From NCBI GenBank assembly GCA_038258215.1, contig JBBSQC010000002.1, positions 62,001 through 126,000 of the forward strand: a stretch of DNA of 64,000 nucleotides, written 5' to 3'. Below the pieces are notes generated by a model. The model saw only the letters and a program-made list of their open reading frames with translations, ran no database searches and was not told the origin of the DNA. The stretch comes from Fodinibacter sp038258215 (GTDB taxonomy: Bacteria > Actinomycetota > Actinomycetes > Actinomycetales > Dermatophilaceae). Position numbers and translations under genes: made by a program. This document shows, piece by piece, positions 35,541-44,732 of the stretch (positions within the stretch are counted from its first letter, which is position 1; each line of letters begins with the position of its first letter).

Positions 35541-36299
35541 TCAGCCTGCGTGGACGAGCGTGCCGATCTGCTCCCCGCGCAGGGCGCGGGTGATGTTTCC
35601 GTCGCCCTCCATACCGAACACGACCATGGGCAGGCTGTTGTCCATGCACAGGCTGAACGCTGCGGCGTCGACGACCCGGAGCCCCGTGCGGAGTGCCTCG
35701 GCGAAGGTCACCTGGTCGAGCTTGCGGGCGTCGGGGTTGCGGCGCGGATCGGAGTCGTAGACCCCGTCGACGCCGTTCTTGCTCATGAGCACCGCGTCGC
35801 AGCGGCACTCCAGGGCCCGCTGCGCGCTGACGGTGTCGGTGGAGAAGTACGGCATCCCGGCGCCGGCCCCGAAGATCACCACGCGCCCCTTCTCGAGGTG
35901 GCGGATGGCGCGCCTGGGGATGTAGGGCTCGGCGACCTGGCCCATCGTGATCGCCGTCTGGACCCGCGTGTCGATGCCCTCCTTCTCCAGGAAGTCCTGG
36001 AGGGCCAGGCAGTTCATCACGGTGCCGAGCATGCCGATGTAGTCGGCCCGGCTGCGGTCCATCCCCTTCTGCTGCAGCTCCGCCCCGCGGAAGAAGTTGC
36101 CCCCGCCCACGACGATCGCGACCTCGATGCCCTCCCTGACCGCCTCCGCGATCTGGCGCGCGATCCCGCGCACGACGTCGGGGTCGACCCCGACGCTGCC
36201 TCCGCCGAAGACCTCACCCGAGAGCTTGAGGAGCACGCGGCGGGCGCGCTCGGCCTCGGTGGACGCCGGGACGGCCTCGGTCAGGGCGAGCGTGGTCAC
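35541..36299 (-). CDS. pyrH: UMP kinase
   Basis: 252 residues of the amino-acid-kinase fold, phosphorylating UMP to UDP. Seen are VLLKLSGEVFGGG, VVGGGNFFRG, and DNSLPMVVFGMEGDGNITRA. The GTG at 36299 is chosen because AGGAGG lies four bases before it. A -10-like CAGGAT (36335-36340, minus strand) in a TGGCAGGAT context is about 35 bases upstream. tsf, its usual neighbour, is displaced 1.85 kb away by the genes listed next. Confidence 0.96.
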   Translation of the reverse strand: MTTLALTEAVPASTEAERARRVLLKLSGEVFGGGSVGVDPDVVRGIARQIAEAVREGIEVAIVVGGGNFFRGAELQQKGMDRSRADYIGMLGTVMNCLALQDFLEKEGIDTRVQTAITMGQVAEPYIPRRAIRHLEKGRVVIFGAGAGMPYFSTDTVSAQRALECRCDAVLMSKNGVDGVYDSDPRRNPDARKLDQVTFAEALRTGLRVVDAAAFSLCMDNSLPMVVFGMEGDGNITRALRGEQIGTLVHAG

Positions 36300-36410
36300 G
36301 GGGCCTCCTGGGCGGCGGGCTGGGCGGTCGCCCGATCCTGCCACACCAGGCCCCGGTGCTCCCAGCCGAGGGCGCGGGCGCAGGCCGGGGCGGGAGGGGT
36401 GGGGCGAGGG

Positions 36411-36926
36411 TCAGGTCTCGAAGACCGACCAGCAGATGTCGTTGCGCCGACGCTGGTCGTCCAGCACGAGGGCCCGAATGCGGTCCGGGAGCCGGCTGCG
36501 TTGCCACGCGCACTCGGCCCGACCGGCCGCCTGCCCCTCCTCGGCCGGGAGGGAAACTCGGACGGCCTTGATCGCGTACGCAGCGGCCCCGAGCTCGTGC
36601 TCGGGGACGTGAGCGACGCACGCGGCCTGCCCCGCGGCATACGCCGCGAAGCGTGCGGGGCCGCACAGGGGTCGCGCCGCCCCCATCGCGTGGCCACCGG
36701 CCGCGCGCGACTGCATCATGGCGACCTCACCCCGCACCCACCTCCGTGCCTGGGCGATGGCCTCGCGAGGTCTCACGTCCCCCGGGTGCGCCGACTCGAA
36801 GAGGCCCAGCACGTGCTCCGCGCACGACGCGGCCCAGAGGGCGAGCAGGTGGTGGTCAGGGTCGGTGAGCGTGCCACCGCGGCGGGTCGTCACCAGGCGA
36901 GGGTCTCGCACCGTCGGGAGGATCAC
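36411..36926 (-). CDS. Imm5-type putative immunity protein
   Basis: 171 residues matching the family annotated as putative immunity protein (Imm5-like). It has the opening TVRDPRLVTTRRGGTLTDPDHHLLALWAASCAEHVL, all helical, with several conserved Cys/His/Trp residues. Families of this type protect against polymorphic toxins, but no toxin or secretion gene is adjacent, so it is either an orphan defence against incoming effectors or has another role. It lies between pyrH and the 58-residue ORF, outside any clear operon. Confidence 0.75.
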   Translation of the reverse strand: MILPTVRDPRLVTTRRGGTLTDPDHHLLALWAASCAEHVLGLFESAHPGDVRPREAIAQARRWVRGEVAMMQSRAAGGHAMGAARPLCGPARFAAYAAGQAACVAHVPEHELGAAAYAIKAVRVSLPAEEGQAAGRAECAWQRSRLPDRIRALVLDDQRRRNDICWSVFET

Positions 36927-36980
36927 GGGGTCAGGGGCTCACGGCTGACGGTCATGCAGGGAGAAGCCGGCGCCCGCCGG

Positions 36981-37157
36981 TCACAACGCCGCGTACCGGA
37001 GCATGAAGTCGCGCTCGGTGTCCCGCCCGCCGTCCGGGTCAGGGGGTGGGGTCACGTCCTGGCTGGTGACCATGTCCGCGGGCATGATCCGAGGGAGGTC
37101 GGTGTGCACCCGGCGCTCGAACGCCTCGTGCCGTGCACGGTCGTGGTGTTCGGTCAT
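36981..37157 (-). CDS. Small hypothetical protein (58 residues)
   Basis: A short ORF starting at an ATG with GGAAGGGG before it (about 6 bases). The product is hydrophilic, rich in Asp/Arg/Pro, and ends RDFMLRYAAL. No domain is recognised. Codon use is similar to its neighbours and the ribosome site is good, so it may be real, but it is short and unsupported by homology I can name. Confidence 0.5.
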   Translation of the reverse strand: MTEHHDRARHEAFERRVHTDLPRIMPADMVTSQDVTPPPDPDGGRDTERDFMLRYAAL

Positions 37158-37245
37158 GTCCGACCCCTTCCACTGGCGATGCGGACGTCTCACGATACCG
37201 CTCGGTGGGGCCCGGCGGCAGCGACATCGGTGCGAGGATGACGGC

Positions 37246-37630
37246 GTGGACGACCCGCGCGAAGTGCTCACCTGGACCGACTTCGACCGATCGGTCTGAG
37301 ACCTGGCGGAGCGCATCGCCGCCGACGGGGTGCGCGGACATGATCCTGTCGATCGCGCGCGGTGGCCTGCTCATCGGGGGTGCTCTGGGTTACGCGCTCG
37401 GTGTGAAGAACACCTACGCGATGAACGTCGAGTTCCATACCGGCGTCGACGAGCGGCTGGACGTGCCGCGCATCCTTCCTCCCGCCCCGGACTTCGTGGA
37501 CCTCGGTGACGCCCGGGTGCTGGTGGCCGACGACGTCGCCGACACGGGGCTCACCCCGGAGTCGGTGCAGCAGTTCTGCGCCGGCAAGGTCGGCGAGGTG
37601 CGGACCGCGACGATCTAGGCCAAGCCGCCT
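37246..37630 (+). pseudogene. Decayed phosphoribosyltransferase gene
   Basis: The remains encode a purine-type phosphoribosyltransferase. It starts at a GTG with MDDPREVLTWTDFDRSV, then meets a TGA at 37297-37299 where relatives have Arg (CGA to TGA). The frame then shifts by one near 37330-37340. The rest reads MILSIARGGLLIGGALGYALGVKNTY and VLVADDVADTGLT, the PRPP-binding loop, and stops at a TAG (37616-37618) where Tyr is expected, losing about 45 C-terminal residues. Three separate lesions argue for true decay. Relatives are about 165 residues. The core residues for PRPP binding are still legible. Confidence 0.85.
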
Positions 37631-37668
37631 GCGGCGGTGGTGTCGGGGCCGGCGCCTATCGTCGGCCC

Positions 37669-38052
37669 ATGACGTCGGAGCAGCACCGTGAGACCGTCGA
37701 GTCCTACTGGGCCTGTGCCGAGGCGAGGGACTGGGCGGGTTTCGCCGCCACCCTCTCCCCTGACGTGGTCTACCGCTGCCCGCAGACGCGCGAGGTGGTC
37801 CGCGGACGCGACGCGTATGTGCGCTTCAACGCCGAGTTCCCCGGTGACTGGCACCTGGTGCTCGACCGGGTGCTCGTCGACGAGCGCGGTGCGATGAGCC
37901 GGGCGACGTTCGCGATCGGCGGGGAGTCGATGACCGGCCTGTGCCTGTTCACGATGGATCACGCGGGGCGGGTCGAGACCGTCGAGGACTGGTGGCCGAG
38001 CCCCTACGAACCGTCGCCGGAGCGGGCCCACCTCGTCGAGCGGGAGCACTGA
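37669..38052 (+). CDS. SnoaL/NTF2-like protein
   Basis: 127 residues with the cone-shaped alpha+beta fold of SnoaL-like/NTF2 proteins. The N-terminal helix pair (VESYWACAEARDWAGFAATLSPDVVY) is followed by a barrel, including ESMTGLCLFTMDHAGRVETVEDWW. Such proteins are enzymes (isomerases, hydrolases) or small binding proteins; nothing here fixes the substrate. It stands alone between the decayed gene and tsf, which runs on the other strand. Confidence 0.8.
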   Translation: MTSEQHRETVESYWACAEARDWAGFAATLSPDVVYRCPQTREVVRGRDAYVRFNAEFPGDWHLVLDRVLVDERGAMSRATFAIGGESMTGLCLFTMDHAGRVETVEDWWPSPYEPSPERAHLVEREH

Positions 38053-38088
38053 GGCGCCCTCGGGCCGCGGTGTGCCGCACCCAGACAG

Positions 38089-38126
38089 CGGTATGCCGCC
38101 CGCACGACTGTGTGGACGGCATACCG
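38089..38126. terminator. Inverted pair of the GTATGCCG octamer between SnoaL gene and tsf
   Basis: CGGTATGCCG (38089-38098) and CGGCATACCG (38117-38126) are exact complements 18 bases apart, in the 98-base gap between two converging stops. They could form a terminator hairpin. Each arm carries the octamer that is enriched throughout the window. Confidence 0.55.
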
Positions 38127-38150
38127 GATGCGGCGTGATCGGACGTTGTG

Positions 38151-38981
38151 TCAGGCACCCACGCGATAGCGGACGAAGCCCTTGGCGTCGGCGCCGGACT
38201 CCTCGAGCACCTTCGCGACGGTCTTCTTCGGCTCCTTGGCGAACGGCTGCTCGAGCAGGACGTTCTCCTTGAAGAAGCCGTTGACCCGGCCCTCGACGAT
38301 GCGCGAGAGGGCGGCCTCGGGCTTGCCCTCCTCCTTGGCGGTGGCCTCGGCCACGCGGCGCTCGTTCTCCACCGTGGTCTGGTCCACCTCCTCGCGGGTC
38401 AGGACGGTCGGGCTGAAGGCCGCGACGTGCATGGCGACGTCGCGAGCGACCTGCTCGTCGCCGCCGGCGGTCGCCACGAGCACGCCGATCTGCGCGGGCA
38501 GGTCGGGGCTCGTCTTGTGCAGGTAGGAGACGACGTGCTCGCCCTCGAGGCGGGCCACACGCCTGACCTCGATCTTCTCGCCGATGGTCGCGTTGGCTCC
38601 GTCGAGCAGCTCCTTGACGGTCTGGCCGTCGGGGAGGGTGGTCGCGAGCAGGGCCTCGGCGTCGGGCGCCTTGGTGTCGACGGCCTGGGTGAGGACCTGG
38701 TCGGCCAGCGCGAGGAACTTCTCGCCCTTGGCCACGAAGTCGGTCTCGCAGAGGACCTCGACCAGGGTGCCCTCGCCCTCGGAGGCGCGGGCGATGACCA
38801 GGCCGTTGGAAGCCGTGCGGCCCTCGCGCTTGGTCACCCCCTTCTGACCCTTGACCCGGAGGATCTCGGTCGCCTTGTCGCGGTCACCATCGGCCTCGAC
38901 GAGGGCCTTCTTGACGTCGAGCATGCCGGCGCCGGTGGACTCCCGGAGCGCCTTGATGTCAGCGGCGGTGTAGTTCGCCAT
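38151..38981 (-). CDS. tsf: Elongation factor Ts
   Basis: 276 residues. It begins MANYTAADIKALRESTGAGMLDVKKAL with the UBA-like domain, then CETDFVAKGEKF, the core that displaces Mg/GDP from EF-Tu, and a complete C-terminal dimerisation part. It is 47 bases downstream of rpsB and surely co-transcribed with it. It is one of the translation genes that keep the normal rpsB-tsf order. Confidence 0.97.
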   Translation of the reverse strand: MANYTAADIKALRESTGAGMLDVKKALVEADGDRDKATEILRVKGQKGVTKREGRTASNGLVIARASEGEGTLVEVLCETDFVAKGEKFLALADQVLTQAVDTKAPDAEALLATTLPDGQTVKELLDGANATIGEKIEVRRVARLEGEHVVSYLHKTSPDLPAQIGVLVATAGGDEQVARDVAMHVAAFSPTVLTREEVDQTTVENERRVAEATAKEEGKPEAALSRIVEGRVNGFFKENVLLEQPFAKEPKKTVAKVLEESGADAKGFVRYRVGA

Positions 38982-39028
38982 GAGTCGTATCGCTTCTTTC
39001 CGTGTGCGGTGTCGGACGGGGAGGTTGC

Positions 39029-40186
<1,158 letters not shown>

Positions 40187-40359
40187 CGTCGTTCTCCTTG
40201 CTGTGTGGTGGTCAGTTGCGTCGGGGCCGCAAGGGTGCGGCTCCTGCCTGGCGCCTGCAACGCACCTCGCCCGGCCCCCGTCGCCGGGTGCTGGGACTGC
40301 CGTGGTGCGCCCCGTGTTCGGAGGTCCTACCTCGTCACACGGCGGAAGACGCGCGAATT

Positions 40360-40379
40360 CGACCGGCGCAAACCGGTCG
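40360..40379 (-). promoter_or_regulatory. Hairpin in the rpsB leader
   Basis: CGACCGG and CCGGTCG pair around the loop TTTGCG, near the start of the roughly 200-base rpsB leader. The leader is long for this genome, and ribosomal protein leaders often carry sites for autogenous control by S2. No known S2 leader structure is recognised, so the role is open. Confidence 0.45.
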
Positions 40380-40386
40380 TCCCCGC

Positions 40387-40420
40387 AGTCTAGGCGCCCG
40401 TGGGCCTCCGGCAGAAATCC
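40387..40420 (-). promoter_or_regulatory. rpsB promoter module GGATTTC-N21-TAGACT
   Basis: On the minus strand GGATTTC (40420-40414), 21 bases, then TAGACT (40392-40387), a good -10 hexamer. The same arrangement with the same spacer lies upstream of rplS and rpsP. No TTGACA-like -35 is seen at the standard distance. Confidence 0.6.
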
Positions 40421-40427
40421 GCCGCTG

Positions 40428-40536
40428 TGTCCGGCAGGGTGACCCCGTCGTGGCCAACCTGCCGGACGCACGGGGCGGGGCCCGTGGTGCGTCCGGCAGG
40501 TTGGGACCCCTGCTGCAGAGGTGCCGGACGCACCGA
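40428..40536. repeat. Four alternating inverted copies of TGCCGGACGCAC
   Basis: Copies are at about 40428-40439 (reverse, partial), 40457-40473 (forward), 40489-40505 (reverse) and 40522-40536 (forward). Neighbours can pair in three mutually exclusive ways, the middle pair giving a perfect 17-bp stem. The block fills the 385-base gap between the rpsB promoter and the aminotransferase start, 35 bases before the latter. Confidence 0.8.
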
Positions 40537-40571
40537 GCGGACGGTGCAGGGTCACGGCATACGCTCGGGCC

Positions 40572-41741
40572 ATGACCGGACCGCTCGGCAACCCCAGCCT
40601 CGCCCCCTTCGGGACCTCGATCTTCGCGACGATGACCGCCCTGGCGCACGAGCACGACGCGATCAACCTCGGGCAGGGCTTTCCCGACACCGACGGCCCG
40701 CGGGAGGTCCTCGACGCGGCCGTCGAGGCGATCCGCTCGGGCCGCAACCAGTACCCGCCGGGCATCGGGGTTCCGGAGCTGCGGGAGGCCATCGCCCAGC
40801 ACCAGAAGCGCTTCTACGGCATCGAGGTCGACCCGGCCAGCGAGGTGCTCGTGACCGTCGGCGCCACCGAGGCGATCGCCGCGACCGTGCTCGCTCTCGT
40901 GCAGCCCGGTGACGAGGTCGTGACGTTCGAGCCCTACTACGACTCCTACGCCGCGACGATCGCCCTGGCCGGCGGGGTGCGCCGCACGTCGGTGCTCCGC
41001 TTCCCGGACTTCGCGGTCGACGAGGAGTCGCTGCGGGCGGCCTTCTCCGACAAGACCCGGCTGGTGCTGCTGAACACCCCGCACAACCCCACCGGCAAGG
41101 TCTTCACGCGTGCCGAGCTCGACCTGATCTGTTCCCTCGCCCGCGAGCACGACGCCTGGGTCGTCACCGACGAGGTCTACGAGCACCTCCTGTTCGACGG
41201 CGCCGAGCACGTGCCGGTCGCCTCGCTGCCCGGGATGCGCGAGCGGACGTTGACCATCTCCTCGGGTGGGAAGACCTTCTCCACGACGGGGTGGAAGGTC
41301 GGCTGGGTCAGTGGCCCTGCCGAGGCAGTGTCGGCCATCTTCGCCGTCAAGCAGTTCCTCACCTTCGGGTCCTCGGGGCCCTTCCAGCCCGCCGTGGCGG
41401 TGGGCCTGGGTCTGCCGGATGCCGTGTATGCCGGGCTGGCCGGGTCGATGCAGGCCAAGCGCGACGTGCTCGTCGACGGGCTGACCGCCGCCGGGCTGAG
41501 GGCCTCGGTGCCCCAGGGCACCTACTTCGTCGTCGCGGACGTCGCCCCGCTGGGTGCGACCGACGCACTCCAGTTCTGTGTCGACCTGCCGGGCCGTATC
41601 AGCGTCGCCGCCATTCCGGTCTCGGTCTTCCACGACGACGTGGACGCGGCGCGCACCCTGGTGCGGTTCGCGTTCTGCAAGGAGGATGCCGTGCTGCGCG
41701 AGGGCTGCACGCGACTGGCCTCGCTCGCGAAGGGAGCCTGA
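40572..41741 (+). CDS. Class I/II PLP aminotransferase (DapC/methionine-type)
   Basis: A 389-residue aminotransferase. The pyridoxal lysine is K234 in SGGKTFSTTGWKVGW; NTPHNPTGKVF and VTDEVYEHLLFDG bind the cofactor. The layout matches the group that holds actinobacterial DapC (N-succinyldiaminopimelate aminotransferase), kynurenine-oxoglutarate and methionine aminotransferases. The specific substrate cannot be told. An ATG at 40572 fits the family start. It is preceded by alternating inverted repeats that could control it and is followed by the M23 gene on the same strand. Confidence 0.88.
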   Translation: MTGPLGNPSLAPFGTSIFATMTALAHEHDAINLGQGFPDTDGPREVLDAAVEAIRSGRNQYPPGIGVPELREAIAQHQKRFYGIEVDPASEVLVTVGATEAIAATVLALVQPGDEVVTFEPYYDSYAATIALAGGVRRTSVLRFPDFAVDEESLRAAFSDKTRLVLLNTPHNPTGKVFTRAELDLICSLAREHDAWVVTDEVYEHLLFDGAEHVPVASLPGMRERTLTISSGGKTFSTTGWKVGWVSGPAEAVSAIFAVKQFLTFGSSGPFQPAVAVGLGLPDAVYAGLAGSMQAKRDVLVDGLTAAGLRASVPQGTYFVVADVAPLGATDALQFCVDLPGRISVAAIPVSVFHDDVDAARTLVRFAFCKEDAVLREGCTRLASLAKGA

Positions 41742-41842
41742 GCCCCCCGGCCGCCGTCCACAGCCCTTCCGCGGTCCTGTTCCCCGTCCACAGCCTCGGA
41801 GGGGGCCTCGACGTCTGACCCCCGCCGGCACAGGCTCGCGGC

Positions 41843-42523
41843 ATGTCGATGCGCGTGCTCCTCACCGTGACCCTGGCCTCCGTCGTGGGTCTGGGCGCCC
41901 AACCGCTCGGTGCCGGCGAGGGTCTCGCCACGACCGTGTCCTTGACGCCTCGGACGAGCGAGTCGATGGCCCCGGGGGCGCCCGCGCGGCCCGGATCGTC
42001 AGCCCCCGTCAGCCGGGTGGGCCTGCCGCCCGCTCCCATGACCGGCCGACCTCTGTGGCAGTGGCCGCTCGTGCCTCGGCCGACGGTGCTCCGGAACTTC
42101 GTCGCGCCCCCGACCCCCTACGGACCTGGCCACCGAGGCCTCGACCTCCGCACGAGTGTCGGCGCCGAGGTGCTGTCGGTGGCGCCCGGCGAGGTCACCC
42201 ACGCGGGCCCGGTCGCCGGTCGCGGCACCGTCACCGTCGCCCATGCCGGAGGCCTGTCCAGCACGTACGAGCCCGTGGACTCCACCGTCGAGGTGGGCGA
42301 GCTGGTCGAGGCCGGTGGGGTGCTCGGCGTCGTCGGCCCCGCGCCCGGCGAGGCCGGCACGGCGACGGGCGGTCACTGCGGCGGGGGCCGCTGCCTCCAC
42401 CTCGGCGCGCGGCGCGGCTCGGTCTACCTGGACCCGCTCCCGCTGTTGATCGGGGGTCGGGCGGTCCTCCTGCCCCTCGCCGGCCTCCCCGTGGTGCCCC
42501 GGCACGACCCGCCCGTGCCCTGA
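41843..42523 (+). CDS. Secreted M23/LytM-fold protein
   Basis: 226 residues with a signal peptide (about 1-24, MSMRVLLTVTLASVVGLGAQPLGAG), a Pro-rich linker, and a LytM domain (about 85-190). The first zinc pair is present in GHRGLDLRT (H and D). The usual HxH pair is C-L-H in GRCLHLGA, so one active-site His is a Cys. Two more Cys (GHCGGGRC) precede it and could form a disulfide. It may bind or cut peptidoglycan; activity is doubtful with the changed residue. Convergent with xerC, it ends 63 bases from that gene. Confidence 0.82.
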   Translation: MSMRVLLTVTLASVVGLGAQPLGAGEGLATTVSLTPRTSESMAPGAPARPGSSAPVSRVGLPPAPMTGRPLWQWPLVPRPTVLRNFVAPPTPYGPGHRGLDLRTSVGAEVLSVAPGEVTHAGPVAGRGTVTVAHAGGLSSTYEPVDSTVEVGELVEAGGVLGVVGPAPGEAGTATGGHCGGGRCLHLGARRGSVYLDPLPLLIGGRAVLLPLAGLPVVPRHDPPVP

Positions 42524-42586
42524 CGGGTGCCTCACGGCCTCGGGCGCGGGCGACCCCGCGGCATCCGGCCCGGGGCGGACCCAGCG

Positions 42587-43498
42587 TCAGGCGCGGGGGT
42601 GCGCGATCGCGTAGGACTTCTTGAGCCGGTCGACCGACACGTGGGTGTAGATCTGGGTGGTCGCGAGCGACGCGTGCCCGAGGAGCTCCTGCACCATGCG
42701 CAGGTCGGCACCCCCCTCGAGCAGGTGGGTGGCCGCACTGTGGCGGAGACCGTGCGGGCCGAGGTCCGGCGCGTCGGGCACGTGCCGGAGCAGCTCGTGG
42801 ACGACCGTGCGGATCTGGCGCTGGTCGGCTCGAGCCCCACGCCTCCCAAGCAGGAGAGCGGCGCCGCTCCCCTCCCGAACCAGGAGGGGGCGCCCCTGTT
42901 CCAGCCAGTCGACGACGGCGCGACCGGCCGGGGCCCCGAACGGGACACGCCGCTCCTTGTCCCCCTTGCCGACGACGCGAAGCACACCGAGGTCGAGGTC
43001 CACGTCATCGACATCGAGTCCGACGAGCTCACCCACCCGGATGCCGCTGGCGTAGAGCAGCTCGAGGGCCGCGCGATCCCTCAGGTGGATCGGGTCGTCA
43101 TCGTCGGCGGCGACCGTGGCGACGTCCAGCAGCGCGGACGCGGATCGTTGCGCGAGCACCGGGGGCAGAGTCCGGTGCCGACGGGGCGCCGACAGCCGGA
43201 GGGAGGGGTCGGTGTCGATCCGACCGGTGCGCTCCAGCCATCGGAAGAACGTACGCAGGGAGGCGGCCGCGCGAGCGATGGTCGCACGGGCCGCACCGCG
43301 GCGGGAGATCACCCCGAGCCACGCCCTGAGGTCCGCGAGTCTGACCTCACCCAGGCCCTCGTCGCTTTCGACCCCCAGATCGTCGAGGAACACCTGCACG
43401 TCCCGCACGTAGGCGCGAACGGTGTGCGGAGACCTACCCCGCTCGGCGCGCAGGTGGCGCTGGAAAGCGCTCAACGCTGGGGGGACCGTCTCGCTCAC
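42587..43498 (-). CDS. xerC: Tyrosine recombinase XerC
   Basis: 303 residues. The SAM-like DNA-binding domain (about 7-95) is followed by the catalytic domain with R154, K178, H249, R252, H275 and Y284, the complete set. It resolves chromosome dimers with XerD. The start is the GTG at 43498; upstream codons encode sequence unlike the family. The gene follows dprA in the actinobacterial order, which favours the host chromosomal XerC rather than a phage integrase. Confidence 0.94.
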   Translation of the reverse strand: MSETVPPALSAFQRHLRAERGRSPHTVRAYVRDVQVFLDDLGVESDEGLGEVRLADLRAWLGVISRRGAARATIARAAASLRTFFRWLERTGRIDTDPSLRLSAPRRHRTLPPVLAQRSASALLDVATVAADDDDPIHLRDRAALELLYASGIRVGELVGLDVDDVDLDLGVLRVVGKGDKERRVPFGAPAGRAVVDWLEQGRPLLVREGSGAALLLGRRGARADQRQIRTVVHELLRHVPDAPDLGPHGLRHSAATHLLEGGADLRMVQELLGHASLATTQIYTHVSVDRLKKSYAIAHPRA

Positions 43499-43529
43499 CG
43501 CCCCACCGTCGCACCCTGGAGCATCCGAA

Positions 43530-44732
43530 TCAACGACCGCCTCCCCCGTGGCGAACCCCAGTCGCCTTGCGCCAGCCACCGTCGACCCGCAATGCCAGGT
43601 CGTCGGCTTCGAGGGACGCGAGGACCCCGAGCAGACGCGCGACCCCCAGACCGGCAGCGACGGCCACACGATCCGTGGACGCCCCACCTCTGACGGGGAG
43701 GGCCGACCAGACGGCGTAGGCGGTGGGGTCGAGGTCGTCGACCGGTGACCGCGGTAACCCCTCGGGCGGGTCGGCGAGGTCCTCTCCGATGCGACCCGCC
43801 AGCTCGGCGACCTCCGCTGGGTCGGTGACGAGCACGGCGTCGGTCTCCCGGACCAGTGCGTGGCAACCCGCCGACGTCATGCTCGTCACCGGCCCGGGCA
43901 CCGCACCCACGGGCCGGATGAGCTTGACCGCCTCCCGTGCCGTCGAGAGCGAGCCCGAGCGGAGGCTGGCCTCCACCACCACGGTCGCTCGCCCGAGGGC
44001 GGCGATGATCCGGTTGCGGGCGAGGAACCGCGAAGCGTAGGGAGCACACCCGGGTGGCACCTCGCTGACGACCGCTCCGGCGCGGGCGATGTCGCGCAGC
44101 AACCCGGTGTGGGCGCTGGGGTAGGGCCGGTCCACCCCACTGGCCAGGACGGCAACCGTCGGCCCACCGCCCGCGAGCGCACCGCGGTGGGCCGCGGCGT
44201 CGATACCGTAGGCGGCTCCGCTGACCACGGTGAACCCCCGCCCGACCAGACCCTCCCCGAGGTCGGCGGCCACCCGCAGGCCGTAGTCGGTGGCCGCCCG
44301 TGCCCCCACGACGGAGACGCTGCGCACGGTGAGGTCCGACAGAGAGGTGTCGGAGTCGACGTAGAGGCAGAACGGCGGATCGAGGAGGTCGTCGACGGCG
44401 ACCGGCCATTCCGAGTCACCCGGCACGAGGACCCGGATGCGGCGACGTTCGACGACCTGGGCCACCTGGTCGAGGTCGAGCACGGCCAGGCGCGGGGCCA
44501 CGTCGGAGCTCAGGCCGGACCGTCCGGCTCGCACCCTGGCGAGGGCGTCCACCGCACCCCGCTCCGCGACCTCGCGGCAGGCGGCAGGGTTGCGTGGCTC
44601 GACGAGCGCGCTCCACGCGACCCGCGCCCAGCGATCCTCCCGCTCCAGGACGCTGCGCCGACCTCCCCCCGCGGTGTCGCGCCCGACGCCGCTCACGCCA
44701 CCCACCGCGCCCACGCCACCCACCGCGCTCAT
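43530..44732 (-). CDS. dprA: DNA-processing protein DprA
   Basis: A 400-residue protein that loads RecA on incoming single strands during transformation and has other roles in DNA repair. The Rossmann-like domain carries VSVVGARAATDYGLRVAADL, VSGAAYGIDAAAHRGAL and VVVEASLRSGS; a winged-helix DprA domain ends it (about 325-385). The N-terminus is an 18-bp-repeat-derived VGGVGAVGG run. Its ATG at 44732 overlaps the comM stop by 4 bases, so comM and dprA are translationally coupled. Confidence 0.93.
   Translation of the reverse strand: MSAVGGVGAVGGVSGVGRDTAGGGRRSVLEREDRWARVAWSALVEPRNPAACREVAERGAVDALARVRAGRSGLSSDVAPRLAVLDLDQVAQVVERRRIRVLVPGDSEWPVAVDDLLDPPFCLYVDSDTSLSDLTVRSVSVVGARAATDYGLRVAADLGEGLVGRGFTVVSGAAYGIDAAAHRGALAGGGPTVAVLASGVDRPYPSAHTGLLRDIARAGAVVSEVPPGCAPYASRFLARNRIIAALGRATVVVEASLRSGSLSTAREAVKLIRPVGAVPGPVTSMTSAGCHALVRETDAVLVTDPAEVAELAGRIGEDLADPPEGLPRSPVDDLDPTAYAVWSALPVRGGASTDRVAVAAGLGVARLLGVLASLEADDLALRVDGGWRKATGVRHGGGGR

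Noticed and set aside
37340..37618. A short intact phosphoribosyltransferase starting at the internal ATG at 37340
   Set aside because: It lacks both the N-terminal part and about 45 C-terminal residues of the fold, so it could not be a working enzyme.
42587..43498. Tyrosine recombinase as sign of a prophage or integron
   Set aside because: It has the XerC pattern and the chromosomal dprA-xerC context; no att sites, phage genes or cassette arrays are seen.
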